64,000 nucleotides of DNA from Chromatiaceae bacterium (GTDB taxonomy: Bacteria; Pseudomonadota; Gammaproteobacteria; Chromatiales; Chromatiaceae), in assembly GCA_016714645.1 (NCBI GenBank), contig JADKCI010000002.1:372001-436000 (forward strand), written 5' to 3'. Shown piece by piece: positions 1-8,713 of the stretch. Numbering within the stretch: position 1 is the stretch's first letter; every line of letters starts with the position of its first letter. A model generated the notes under the pieces. That model did not search any database. It was not told where the DNA came from and saw only the letters and a list, made by a program, of their open reading frames with translations. The position numbers and the translations under genes were made by a program.

Positions 1-742
1 GGGCTTCGCCCTGGCCCTGGGCCTGATCCTGCTGGGTGGTGCCTGGGAGTGGTCTTCCCTGGGGGGCTTGACCAGGCCAGCGGTGCGGCTGGCCTATGTC
101 GCCCTCCTCGGCGCCGCCCTGATCCTGCTCTGGCTTCTGCCCAAGGCGGGGGTGGTGCCCCTGCTCCTGCTGGTCAGCCTCTGGTGGTGGCTGGTCGCGG
201 TCTGGCTCTTCCGGCTGAAGCAGATCGAACCGGGCGTGGGTCCAGCCCCGGGACGCCTGCTGGCGGGGCTGCTGGCACTGACCGGTCCCTGGCTGGCCAT
301 GACCCAGCTCCACGGCGCCCCGTCCCAGGGCCCCGCCCTGGTACTCTTTCTCCTGATCCTCATCTGGACGGCGGACATCGCCGCCTACTTTTCCGGCCGC
401 CGCTGGGGCAGGACCAAGCTGGCGCCCGTCCTCAGTCCGGGCAAAACCTGGGCGGGGGTTCTGGGGGCCGGGGCGGGCGCGACCTTGCTGGGCCTGGTGC
501 TGGGCTACTGGCTGGATTTGGCGCCCCTCGCCACCCTGGGTGCCCTCCTGCTGTGCCTGGCCACCGCCTTCATCTCCGTGGTGGGCGATCTGTTTGAAAG
601 TCTCCTCAAGCGCCGCCAGGGTGTGAAGGATTCCGGCCATCTCCTGCCCGGTCATGGCGGCCTCCTGGATCGCATCGACAGCCTGACCGCCGCCGCGCCC
701 TTTTTCGTCCTGGGTCTGATCTGGCTGGGAGTCCCGACATGA
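1..742 (+). CDS. cdsA: Phosphatidate cytidylyltransferase, 3' part
   Basis: Makes CDP-diacylglycerol from phosphatidate and CTP at the inner membrane, the entry step to phospholipid synthesis. The gene is cut by the left edge; the open frame runs from base 2 with no start visible. The protein is a chain of hydrophobic segments and ends in the CdsA family signature: GDLFESLLKR, then GVKDSG, PGHGG and LDRIDS. Its stop overlaps the dxr start in an ATGA arrangement, so the two genes are translationally linked. The position directly before dxr and rseP is the usual gammaproteobacterial order. Confidence 0.95.
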   Translation, partial: GFALALGLILLGGAWEWSSLGGLTRPAVRLAYVALLGAALILLWLLPKAGVVPLLLLVSLWWWLVAVWLFRLKQIEPGVGPAPGRLLAGLLALTGPWLAMTQLHGAPSQGPALVLFLLILIWTADIAAYFSGRRWGRTKLAPVLSPGKTWAGVLGAGAGATLLGLVLGYWLDLAPLATLGALLLCLATAFISVVGDLFESLLKRRQGVKDSGHLLPGHGGLLDRIDSLTAAAPFFVLGLIWLGVPT

Positions 743-1926
743 AGGGGATCTGCGTTCTGGGGGCCACGGGCTCCATCGGCATCAGTACCCTGGACGTGGT
801 GGGACGCCACCCAAAGCTTTATCGCGTGGTGGCCCTAACCGCCAACCGGGATGCGGAGCGCCTGGCCGAGCAGTGTCGCCGCCACCGGCCGGCCCTGGCC
901 GTCCTGGCGGATGTCGGGGCGGCGGAGCGCCTGCGTGGCCTGCTCGCGGACATGGCTGGGGCCCCCGAGGTGCTGACGGGGCCCGAAGCCCTGGCCCAGG
1001 TGGCCGCCCTGCCCGAGGTCGATATCGTTATGGCGGCTATCGTCGGCGCCGCCGGTCTGCTGCCCACCCTGGCCGCCGCCCGGGCCGGCAAACGACTGCT
1101 GCTGGCTAACAAGGAGGCCCTGGTCGTCGCCGGCGAGATCCTAATGTCCGCCGCCGCCGCCAGTGGCGCCCTGCTGCTCCCAATCGATAGCGAACACAAC
1201 GCCATTTTTCAGTGTATGCCCGCGGGTTACGAGCATGGCCTCGACCAGGTTGGCGTGGAGCGGATCTTCCTCACCGCCTCCGGTGGTCCCTTCCGCGACT
1301 GGCCCCTGGCGGAACTCGAACGGGTGACGCCGGACCAGGCCTGCGCCCACCCCAACTGGCGGATGGGGCGCAAAATCTCGGTGGATTCCGCCACCATGAT
1401 GAACAAGGGCCTGGAACTCATCGAGGCGTGCTGGCTGTTCGGCACCCGCCCGGAACGCATCCAGATCGTCATTCACCCCCAAAGCGTCATTCATTCCCTG
1501 GTGCAGTACGTGGACGGCTCGGTACTGGCCCAGTTGGGCAACCCGGACATGCGCACCCCCATTGCCCATGCCCTGGCCTGGCCGGAACGCCTGAGTTCCG
1601 GCGTGTCACCCCTGGATCTTTTCGCCGTCGGCCGCCTAGACTTCGAGCCACCGGGGCTGGATCGATTCCCCTGCCTGTCCCTGGCAATCCAGGCCGCCGA
1701 GTCCGGGGGTACGGCCCCCACCATCCTCAATGCCGCCAATGAGATCGCCGTGGCGGCCTTTCTGATGGGGCGCATCCGCTATACCACCATCGCCCGCCTG
1801 GTCGGCGCGACCCTGGAGCGGGTGCCAGCCCAGGCCGTCAGTCGGGATGGGCTGGAGAGTCTCTTGGAGGCGGATCGCCAGGCACGCGCCTTGGCGGAAC
1901 AATTGCTGCCAACCCTGGTCGAATAA
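739..1926 (+). CDS. dxr: 1-deoxy-D-xylulose 5-phosphate reductoisomerase
   Basis: Cytosolic NADPH-dependent enzyme that converts 1-deoxyxylulose 5-phosphate to 2-C-methylerythritol 4-phosphate, the committed step of the MEP isoprenoid pathway. The 395-aa length is normal. The N-terminal Rossmann motif GATGSIGIST, the metal/substrate segment DSEHNAIFQ, ASGGPF, and the NWRMGRKISVDSATMMNKG stretch are all present. The ATG lies within the cdsA stop (4-bp overlap), and rseP follows after 6 bp, so it belongs to a cdsA-dxr-rseP-bamA operon. Confidence 0.98.
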   Translation: MKGICVLGATGSIGISTLDVVGRHPKLYRVVALTANRDAERLAEQCRRHRPALAVLADVGAAERLRGLLADMAGAPEVLTGPEALAQVAALPEVDIVMAAIVGAAGLLPTLAAARAGKRLLLANKEALVVAGEILMSAAAASGALLLPIDSEHNAIFQCMPAGYEHGLDQVGVERIFLTASGGPFRDWPLAELERVTPDQACAHPNWRMGRKISVDSATMMNKGLELIEACWLFGTRPERIQIVIHPQSVIHSLVQYVDGSVLAQLGNPDMRTPIAHALAWPERLSSGVSPLDLFAVGRLDFEPPGLDRFPCLSLAIQAAESGGTAPTILNAANEIAVAAFLMGRIRYTTIARLVGATLERVPAQAVSRDGLESLLEADRQARALAEQLLPTLVE

Positions 1927-1932
1927 AAGACC

Positions 1933-3297
1933 ATGCCAGACCTGCTCCATACCATCCTCTCCTTCATCGTCGTCCTCGCCATCCTCATTGCGGTGCATGA
2001 GTTCGGCCACTTTTGGGTGGCTCGACGCCTGGGGGTCAAGGTTCTGCGGTTTTCCATCGGCTTCGGACGACCCCTGCTGCGTTGGGTGGGGCGGCGGGAT
2101 GGCACCGAATACGTTTTGGCAGGCATCCCCTTGGGCGGCTACGTCAAGATGCTTGATGAGCGCGAGGAAGAGGTTGATCCGGCAGAGGTCCATCGGGCCT
2201 TCAACCGACAGAAACTCTGGAGGCGCGCCGCCATCGTACTGGCCGGTCCCCTCTTCAATCTCCTTTTCGCCATCCTGCTCTACTGGGGCATTCTGGTCAC
2301 CGGGGATACCGGCAGTCGCGCCCTGATCGGCACCGTGGCTACCGGCTCCATCGCCGCCGAGGCGGGGCTGGAGGCCGGAGACGAACTGCTGCGGGTGGGT
2401 GATCGCCCCACCCCGACCTGGGAGGCAGCGGTTTTTGCCCTCATGGCCGAGGCCCTGGACGGCCGGGATCTGCCGGTGCGGATACGTGATGCGGAGGGGG
2501 ACGAGCGGACCTACGTGCTCAATGGCCAGGCCCTGGCGGCCCTGCCGGAAGATCCGGCCATCCTTGGTAATCTTGGCCTGGCGCCCGCCCGCCCCCTGCT
2601 CCCGCCGGTGCTGGGCGAGGTCATTCCCGGCGAGGCGGCCGCGGAGGCCGGTCTCCAGACCGGCGATCTGATCCTCGACACCAACGATAAGCCCGTCACC
2701 AGTTGGGACGCCTGGGTCGCCATGGTGCGGGACCATCCGGGCCAGACCCTCCGGGTGCGGATCGCCCGCGGCGGCCAGGAGCTGGAACTGGCCCTGACCC
2801 CGCGCACCGCCCCAAGCCCCACCGGGGAGATTGGCCGGGTCGGTGCCGGGGTGGAAGTACCCGAGGAACTGCTGGCGCAATATCGCGCCGTGGTGCGGCT
2901 GGGGCCGGTCGATGCCTTGGGCGCCGCCGTCGCCAAAACGGCGGACATGAGTTGGCTGATGCTCAAGGTCATGGGCCGCATGCTGACGGGCCAGTCCTCC
3001 ATCGAGAACCTGAGCGGTCCCATTTCCATCGCCGAAAGCGCCGGGCGCAGCGCCAATCATGGCTGGAGCTATTTCATCAAATTCCTGGCCGTTGTCAGCA
3101 TCAGTCTGGGCGTGCTCAACCTCCTGCCTATTCCAGTCCTGGACGGGGGGCATCTGCTGTTCTTTCTGGTCGAGGCGATCAAGGGCGGACCCCTGTCCGA
3201 ACAGGTGCAGATGCAGGGTCAGCGTATCGGAGTCGCCCTGCTCGCCGCCCTCATGTCCCTGGCCTTCTTCGTCGATATTCAACGCCTGTTGAATTAA
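1933..3297 (+). CDS. rseP: Site-2 protease RseP, sigma-E regulating zinc metalloprotease
   Basis: Inner-membrane intramembrane zinc protease; in the known family it cleaves the anti-sigma factor RseA after DegS and so releases sigma-E. The 454-aa protein has the zinc motif HEFGH at about residue 22, two PDZ domains in the middle (the second around GEAAAEAGLQTGD), and the C-terminal PVLDGGH motif that supplies the third zinc ligand. It sits between dxr and bamA, which links envelope stress signalling with outer-membrane assembly genes as in E. coli. Confidence 0.97.
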   Translation: MPDLLHTILSFIVVLAILIAVHEFGHFWVARRLGVKVLRFSIGFGRPLLRWVGRRDGTEYVLAGIPLGGYVKMLDEREEEVDPAEVHRAFNRQKLWRRAAIVLAGPLFNLLFAILLYWGILVTGDTGSRALIGTVATGSIAAEAGLEAGDELLRVGDRPTPTWEAAVFALMAEALDGRDLPVRIRDAEGDERTYVLNGQALAALPEDPAILGNLGLAPARPLLPPVLGEVIPGEAAAEAGLQTGDLILDTNDKPVTSWDAWVAMVRDHPGQTLRVRIARGGQELELALTPRTAPSPTGEIGRVGAGVEVPEELLAQYRAVVRLGPVDALGAAVAKTADMSWLMLKVMGRMLTGQSSIENLSGPISIAESAGRSANHGWSYFIKFLAVVSISLGVLNLLPIPVLDGGHLLFFLVEAIKGGPLSEQVQMQGQRIGVALLAALMSLAFFVDIQRLLN

Positions 3298-3376
3298 GAG
3301 GACCCGGCTGGCGCTCCTCGCCCGCCTTTTAGGTCCCCGCCGGGGGTATTCCTTGGCCGCAGGGCCGCCATGGTGG

Positions 3377-3405
3377 TTTTGTTCGTGATTCCCTTCGCCT
3401 ATACT
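3377..3405 (+). promoter_or_regulatory. Possible internal promoter before bamA
   Basis: The 166-bp gap between rseP and bamA contains TATACT at 3400-3405, a good -10 match, preceded by T-rich sequence (TTTTGT at 3377, 17-bp spacing; TTGTTC at 3379, 15-bp spacing). The -35 match is poor, so this is a weak call. The gap length makes an internal promoter plausible. Confidence 0.3.
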
Positions 3406-3463
3406 AGCCCGTCATTATTTTGGCCGTCGAGGCAGGCGGCTTCTCCGCACAGGGGGATGAGCT

Positions 3464-5812
3464 TTGGGCGTTTCCAAGAGAAGTTTTTCAGGGGTGGCCC
3501 GCCATGCCCTGGTCCTGATCGTCCTGGCGCTGGGCCTGCTGTTGAATGGGCCCCTGACCGCCTTGGCGGACACTTTCAAGGTGACCGACATCCGTATCGA
3601 AGGCCTCCAGCGGATTTCCGCCGGCACCGTCTTCAGTCTGCTCCCCGTCAAGATTGGCGATAGCACCACGGAAGAGGTCACGGCCAAGAGCATTCGCGCC
3701 CTTTATGCCTCGGGATTCTTCGAGGACGTGAAGGTCGAGCGCGACGGCACCGTCCTGGTCGTCACGGTTCAGGAACGACCCGCGGTCTCGGAGATCATTC
3801 TGACGGGCTACAAGGATATCGACGAGGAGGCATTGCGCGCCGCCCTCAAGGAGATCGGCCTTGCGGAGGGCCGTGTCTTCAACAAATCCATCCTGGACCG
3901 CATCGAACAGGAACTGAAGAATCAATACTTTTCACGCGGCAAATACGGAATCGAGATCCAGACCACGGTATCACCCCTGGATCGCAACCGGGTACGGGTC
4001 ACGATTGATATCATCGAGGGCCTGACGGCGCGCATCAAGCAGATCAACGTCATCGGCAACGAGGCCTTCCCCGAAAAGGAATTGCTGGGACTTTTCAAGC
4101 TTGGCAAGTCCAATTGGGCCTCCTGGTATTCCAAAAACGATCAGTACTCCAAGCAGAAGCTGGGCGGCGACCTGGAGACCTTGCGCTCCTTCTACCTGGA
4201 CCGGGGCTTTATCAAGTTCGAAATCAAATCCACCCAGGTCTCGATCAGTGCCGACCGCAAGGAAATCTACATCACGGTCGTTATCAATGAAGGCGACATC
4301 TTCATGGTCAGCGATATCCAACTCGCTGGCCAGCCGACCTTGCCGGCCGAGGAGGTCTTTCCCTTGATTCACATGCGCCGCGGCGAGCCCTTCTCGCGCA
4401 AGGCGACGACCCAGAGCGCGGAGCGGGTATCCCGCCGCCTCGCGGACGAGGGCTATGCCTTCGCCAATGTGAATACCATCCCCGAGATCAATGATGAAAA
4501 GAAAGAGGTCAAGGTCATCTTCTTCGTTGATCCTGGCAAGCGGGTTTATGTCCGGCGCGTGAATATGAAGGGTAATACCCGTACCCGCGACGAGGTCCTG
4601 CGCCGGGAGATGCGGCAGCTTGAAGCAGCATGGTTCTCCTCGGAACTGGTCAAGGAGTCTCGGGAACGCCTGCAACGCCTGGGCTTCTTCGACGAAGTGA
4701 ATATCGAAACCCCGGCGGTCCCGGGTTCCCCGGATCAGGTGGACGTGGATGTCACCGTCAAGGAAAAGCCTTCCGGCAATCTCATGGCCGGTGTGGGCTA
4801 TTCCCAGACCCAGGGCATCCTCTTCAATACCAGCGTGACCCAGAATAACTTCATGGGCACGGGTAAGCGGGTCTCCTTTGCCTTCAATACCAGCGATGCC
4901 AATACGGTTTACGAATTGGGCTACACCAATCCCTATTACACCATCAACGGTATCAGCCGCGGCTTCATCCTGTCGTACCGGGAGACCGATTTTGAAAATC
5001 TGGATCTCGCTCCCTACTCAACTGATTTGGGCATTGCTGGCATCAACTGGGGCCTGCCCATTTCAGACGTCAGCCGCGCCGGTTTGGGACTCCAATATCA
5101 ATACATCAATTTGAAGCCGGGCTTTTCGACAGTGGCCGAGGAGTTTGCCCTCATTAATGGCGATAGCTACAACAATTACGTCCTGAATGCCTCCTATACC
5201 AAGGATTCGCGTGATACCACCGTCTTTCCGACCAAGGGCCTGCTGCAAAACCTCGCCCTTGAGGCGGCCGGGCCAGGGAGTACGCTGGAGTACTGGCGCC
5301 TCACCTATCGCCACCGCCACTATTACCCCCTGGCGCGGCGATTTACCCTTTCCATGCGTGCCGATCTGGGTTATGGGGACGGTTACGGGGATACCACCAC
5401 ACTGCCCTTCTTCGAGAACTTCTACGCCGGTGGCTCCCGGTCGGTGCGTGGCTGGGAGGAGAATTCCCTGGGACCGCGCGAGGTCGCTGGGGTAGGCGAT
5501 CCCATCGGCGGTAACATCAAAATTATAGGGGGTATGGAACTCTTCGTGCCGCCGCCCATTTCCGGAGATTTCGCCGATACCATCCGGCTCAGCGCCTTCT
5601 TTGACTTTGGCAACGTCTGGACAACCTCTTCCATGAACGGTCTGATCGCGCCCGATGGTTTTGCCCTGGAAGACCTGCGCTATTCGACGGGGGTGTCCGT
5701 GGTCTGGCTGTCGCCCGTCGGCGCCATCTTCGCCAGCGTCGCCTACCCCATTAACGAGAAGGAGGGTGACCAGACCCAGGTCTTCCAGTTTGGTTTGGGC
5801 TCTGCCTTCTAG
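3464..5812 (+). CDS. bamA: Outer membrane protein assembly factor BamA
   Basis: Outer-membrane beta-barrel that inserts other barrel proteins, the core of the BAM complex. The 782-aa protein starts at a TTG, with the purine-rich stretch AGGGGGATGAG just upstream. It has a signal peptide ending near LTALA, five POTRA domains over roughly residues 28-430, and a C-terminal barrel. The chain ends in phenylalanine (FGLGSAF), as expected for the beta-signal. The usual neighbours rseP (upstream) and skp (downstream, 4 bp away) are present. Confidence 0.97.
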   Translation: MGVSKRSFSGVARHALVLIVLALGLLLNGPLTALADTFKVTDIRIEGLQRISAGTVFSLLPVKIGDSTTEEVTAKSIRALYASGFFEDVKVERDGTVLVVTVQERPAVSEIILTGYKDIDEEALRAALKEIGLAEGRVFNKSILDRIEQELKNQYFSRGKYGIEIQTTVSPLDRNRVRVTIDIIEGLTARIKQINVIGNEAFPEKELLGLFKLGKSNWASWYSKNDQYSKQKLGGDLETLRSFYLDRGFIKFEIKSTQVSISADRKEIYITVVINEGDIFMVSDIQLAGQPTLPAEEVFPLIHMRRGEPFSRKATTQSAERVSRRLADEGYAFANVNTIPEINDEKKEVKVIFFVDPGKRVYVRRVNMKGNTRTRDEVLRREMRQLEAAWFSSELVKESRERLQRLGFFDEVNIETPAVPGSPDQVDVDVTVKEKPSGNLMAGVGYSQTQGILFNTSVTQNNFMGTGKRVSFAFNTSDANTVYELGYTNPYYTINGISRGFILSYRETDFENLDLAPYSTDLGIAGINWGLPISDVSRAGLGLQYQYINLKPGFSTVAEEFALINGDSYNNYVLNASYTKDSRDTTVFPTKGLLQNLALEAAGPGSTLEYWRLTYRHRHYYPLARRFTLSMRADLGYGDGYGDTTTLPFFENFYAGGSRSVRGWEENSLGPREVAGVGDPIGGNIKIIGGMELFVPPPISGDFADTIRLSAFFDFGNVWTTSSMNGLIAPDGFALEDLRYSTGVSVVWLSPVGAIFASVAYPINEKEGDQTQVFQFGLGSAF

Positions 5813-5816
5813 GGTG

Positions 5817-6347
5817 ATGAGCATCATGTCGAGGTTTTACTTTCTCCTGGTCACGGTCTGTCTGTTGGGGTCCACCGGGGCCCAAGTGCGGGCGGCGGAT
5901 TATGTGGTGGCCGCGATCGATCCCGACCGTATCGTGGAAAGATCGCCTCAGTACGAGCAGGCACGCAATGAGTTGCAGCAGGCGGTCGCCGACCGCGAGC
6001 GGAAGTTACGCGAACAGCAGGAAGAACTGACGGCCTTGCAGGCGCGTCTGGAACGGGATGCCGCCCTCATGAGCACCGAGGAGGCCCAGCGCCTCTCCAA
6101 CGATATCCGTAATCGGGATCGCAAGCTCAAGTACGCCCAAGGTGAAGCGCGGGAGGATCTCACCCTCCGCCAGAACGAGATGCGCACCAAGCTTGGCAAG
6201 CAGGTGGAGGAAGTGGTGACCGAACTGGCCAAGCAACGCGGCATTGACCTCATCGTTAGCGGCAAGGACGTCTTCTATTTCAGTGAACGCATCGACATCT
6301 CCGACGAGGTGGTGGAACGGATGCGGGCCAAGCACCAGGCCAAGTAG
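5817..6347 (+). CDS. skp: Periplasmic chaperone Skp/OmpH
   Basis: Periplasmic chaperone that keeps outer-membrane proteins soluble on their way to BamA. A signal peptide (FYFLLVTVCLLGS, cleavage near VRA-AD) precedes a long charged coiled-coil from about residue 40 to 120, rich in E, R and Q, which is the Skp tentacle region. Two ATGs are possible, 5817 (176 aa) and 5826 (173 aa); the second gives a more typical signal peptide. The gene lies directly after bamA. Confidence 0.92.
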   Translation: MSIMSRFYFLLVTVCLLGSTGAQVRAADYVVAAIDPDRIVERSPQYEQARNELQQAVADRERKLREQQEELTALQARLERDAALMSTEEAQRLSNDIRNRDRKLKYAQGEAREDLTLRQNEMRTKLGKQVEEVVTELAKQRGIDLIVSGKDVFYFSERIDISDEVVERMRAKHQAK

Positions 6348-6387
6348 GCATAACCCGGCCCCTTTCCCCGTTCCGGCGATCATTATC

Positions 6388-7434
6388 TTGGAATATTCCC
6401 TCGGAGAACTCGCCCAGCAACTTGGTCTCGCGCTAGAGGGAGACCCGGATGCCAGGGTTGGTCGTATCGCAACCCTTGCCGATGCCGGTCCAGGGGACCT
6501 CTGTTTCTATGCCGACAAAAAATATCGCGCCCCCCTGGGCCTGACCCGAGCGGGCGCGGTCATTCTCGGCCCCGGTGACCGCGAGCATTGCCCCGTTCCG
6601 GTCATGATCGGCGACAACCCCTACCTGGCTTATGCCAAGGCGGGCTGGCTCCTCCATCCCCCACCCGCGATGCCCACGGGTCGCCACCCCAGTGCGGTCG
6701 TGGCATCAACGGCCCAGGTGGACCCCAGCGCCTGGATTGGCCCCGGTACCGTGGTGGAGGAGGGCGTCGAGATCGGCCCCCGTGCCTTCATTGGGCCGGG
6801 TTCCGTCGTTGGCGCCCACTGCCGCATTGGCGAGGAGGCGCGACTGGTGGCGCGGGTCACCCTCTGCGCCGGAGTGCGGGTGGGCCGCCGCGCCCTGCTC
6901 CAGCCCGGTTGCGTCATCGGCCGGGATGGCTTTGGTTTCGCGCGGGATGGTAATCGCTGGTTCCGCATGCCCCAACTGGGGGGGGTGGACATCGGGGATG
7001 ATGTCGAGATCGGCGCCAATAGCTGCGTGGATCGCGGCGCCCTGACGGATACCATCATCGAGGCCGGGGCCAAGCTCGACAACCTGATCCAGATTGGCCA
7101 CAACTGCCGCATCGGCGAGAATACCGCCATGGCGGCCTGTTCCGGCATTTCGGGTTCCACCCACATTGGCCGCGATTGCACCATCGCCGGGGCCGTGGGC
7201 ATGGCCGGGCATCTGGAGATCGGCGATAACGTGCATTTCACCGGGATGGCGATGGTCACGCGCTCCTTCCCGGAACCAGGCGTCTATAGCAGCGGCATCC
7301 CAGCTATGTCGAACGCGGACTGGCGACGCAACGCCGCGCGCTTCCGTCATCTCGACGATCTGACGCGGCGCGTCAAGCACCTCGAGGCCGAGCTGGCAAA
7401 ATTGATCCAGGGAGTGGAACAGGACTCCGAATAG
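6388..7434 (+). CDS. lpxD: UDP-3-O-(3-hydroxyacyl)glucosamine N-acyltransferase
   Basis: Adds the second hydroxyacyl chain in lipid A synthesis (cytosol, acyl-ACP donor). The N-terminal uridine-binding domain (YSLGELAQQL...) is followed by a long left-handed beta-helix of hexapeptide repeats, including the IGHNCRIGENTAM catalytic-histidine region, and a C-terminal helix. No ATG fits; the TTG at 6388 begins exactly where family members begin and gives 348 aa. The frame is open further upstream into skp, but that part is not LpxD-like. It lies 40 bp after skp. Confidence 0.93.
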   Translation: MEYSLGELAQQLGLALEGDPDARVGRIATLADAGPGDLCFYADKKYRAPLGLTRAGAVILGPGDREHCPVPVMIGDNPYLAYAKAGWLLHPPPAMPTGRHPSAVVASTAQVDPSAWIGPGTVVEEGVEIGPRAFIGPGSVVGAHCRIGEEARLVARVTLCAGVRVGRRALLQPGCVIGRDGFGFARDGNRWFRMPQLGGVDIGDDVEIGANSCVDRGALTDTIIEAGAKLDNLIQIGHNCRIGENTAMAACSGISGSTHIGRDCTIAGAVGMAGHLEIGDNVHFTGMAMVTRSFPEPGVYSSGIPAMSNADWRRNAARFRHLDDLTRRVKHLEAELAKLIQGVEQDSE

Positions 7435-7492
7435 CCGGCCCCCCGCCGCGTCTCTTCCCCTGCCAGCCCTCCTTCACCCAAGGGAGACAGCC

Positions 7493-7933
7493 TTGAACAC
7501 GATGGATATTCACGAGGTGCTCAGTCATCTGCCGCACCGCTATCCCTTTTTGCTGGTCGACAAGGTGCTGGATTTCCAGCGCGACGATTATCTCGTGGCC
7601 TTGAAGAACGTGACCTTCAACGAGCCATATTTTACGGGCCATTTCCCGACCCGGCCCATCATGCCCGGCGTTCTCATCATCGAGGCCATGGCCCAGGCCA
7701 CGGGCCTGCTGGCCATGGAGTCCCGGCCCGATGAGGTCGGCTCCAAGCTTTACTATTTCGTTGGCATCGACAAGGCCCGTTTCAAGCGCCCGGTGGAACC
7801 TGGCGATCAGCTCATCATGACCGTCAAGCTGCGGGCCGTGCGGCGCGCCATCTGGATGTTCACGGGCGAGGCCCATGTGGATGGCAAGCTGGCGGCCTCC
7901 GCCGAGATCATGTGTACCGCGCGGGATTTCTAG
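7493..7933 (+). CDS. fabZ: 3-hydroxyacyl-ACP dehydratase FabZ
   Basis: Dehydrates 3-hydroxyacyl-ACP in fatty acid elongation; in this gene cluster it competes with LpxA/LpxD for hydroxymyristoyl-ACP. The 146-aa hot-dog protein has the catalytic histidine in LPHRYPFLLVD and the catalytic glutamate in PGVLIIEAMAQ. The TTG at 7493 has GGGAGA five bases upstream and is preferred; an ATG at 7502 is the alternative. It lies between lpxD and lpxA as usual. Confidence 0.96.
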   Translation: MNTMDIHEVLSHLPHRYPFLLVDKVLDFQRDDYLVALKNVTFNEPYFTGHFPTRPIMPGVLIIEAMAQATGLLAMESRPDEVGSKLYYFVGIDKARFKRPVEPGDQLIMTVKLRAVRRAIWMFTGEAHVDGKLAASAEIMCTARDF

Positions 7934-7935
7934 GC

Positions 7936-8700
7936 ATGATCCATCCCACCGCCATCATCGACCCCGCCGCCGAGCTCGACGAGGGCGTTGAGGTCGGGCC
8001 CTATGTCATCATTGGACCCCGGGTGCGCATTGGGCGCGGCACCGCCATAGGCCCCCACGCCGTCCTGCGCGGACCTACCGACATCGGTTGCGATAACCGC
8101 ATCTTTCAGTTCGCCTCCGTGGGCGAGGACCCCCAGGACAAGAAATACGCCGGCGAGGAGACGCGGCTGGAGGTGGGGGATCGTAATGTCATCCGCGAGT
8201 TTGTCACCCTGCATCGGGGCACGGCCCAAGGTCTGGGGGTGACCCGGATCGGCAGTGACAATCTCTTCATGGCCTATGTCCATGTGGCCCACGATTGCCT
8301 GATCGGTGACAACATCATCATGGCCAATGCCACCACCCTGGCGGGTCATGTCAGCGTCGAGGACTGGGCCATCCTCGGGGGCTTCACTATCATCCACCAG
8401 TTCTGTCGCATTGGCGCCCACTGTTTTTCCGGCGGCGGTTCCGTCGTGGCCCAGGACATCCCGCCCTTCGTCCTGGTCAACGGCCATCCGGCGCATCCGC
8501 GTGGCATCAACTCCGAGGGCCTGCGCCGGCGAAACTTCAAACCCGAGGCCATCGCCGCCATCAAGCAAGGTTTTCGCCTGCTCTACAAGTCCAAGAAAAG
8601 GTTGGCGGAGGCCTTGGTGGCCATGCACGCCCTGCGGAGCCCGGAGGTCGATCATCTGGCGGATTTTGTCGCCAATAGTCCGCGCGGCTTTGTGCGCTGA
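7936..8700 (+). CDS. lpxA: UDP-N-acetylglucosamine acyltransferase
   Basis: First enzyme of lipid A synthesis: transfers a 3-hydroxyacyl chain from ACP to UDP-GlcNAc. The 254-aa protein begins MIHPTAIIDP and is built of hexapeptide repeats forming a left-handed beta-helix, with the active-site region VAHDCLIGDN and the HQFCRIGAHC stretch, then a helical C-terminus. The ATG is 2 bp after the fabZ stop. Confidence 0.97.
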   Translation: MIHPTAIIDPAAELDEGVEVGPYVIIGPRVRIGRGTAIGPHAVLRGPTDIGCDNRIFQFASVGEDPQDKKYAGEETRLEVGDRNVIREFVTLHRGTAQGLGVTRIGSDNLFMAYVHVAHDCLIGDNIIMANATTLAGHVSVEDWAILGGFTIIHQFCRIGAHCFSGGGSVVAQDIPPFVLVNGHPAHPRGINSEGLRRRNFKPEAIAAIKQGFRLLYKSKKRLAEALVAMHALRSPEVDHLADFVANSPRGFVR

Positions 8701-8713
8701 GCCTGTCGCGCCG

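Noticed and set aside
1636..3282. A 548-codon open frame opposite rseP
   Set aside because: Shadow of a GC-rich gene; the composition is Gln/Gly/Asp-rich without folds, while RseP has every expected motif.
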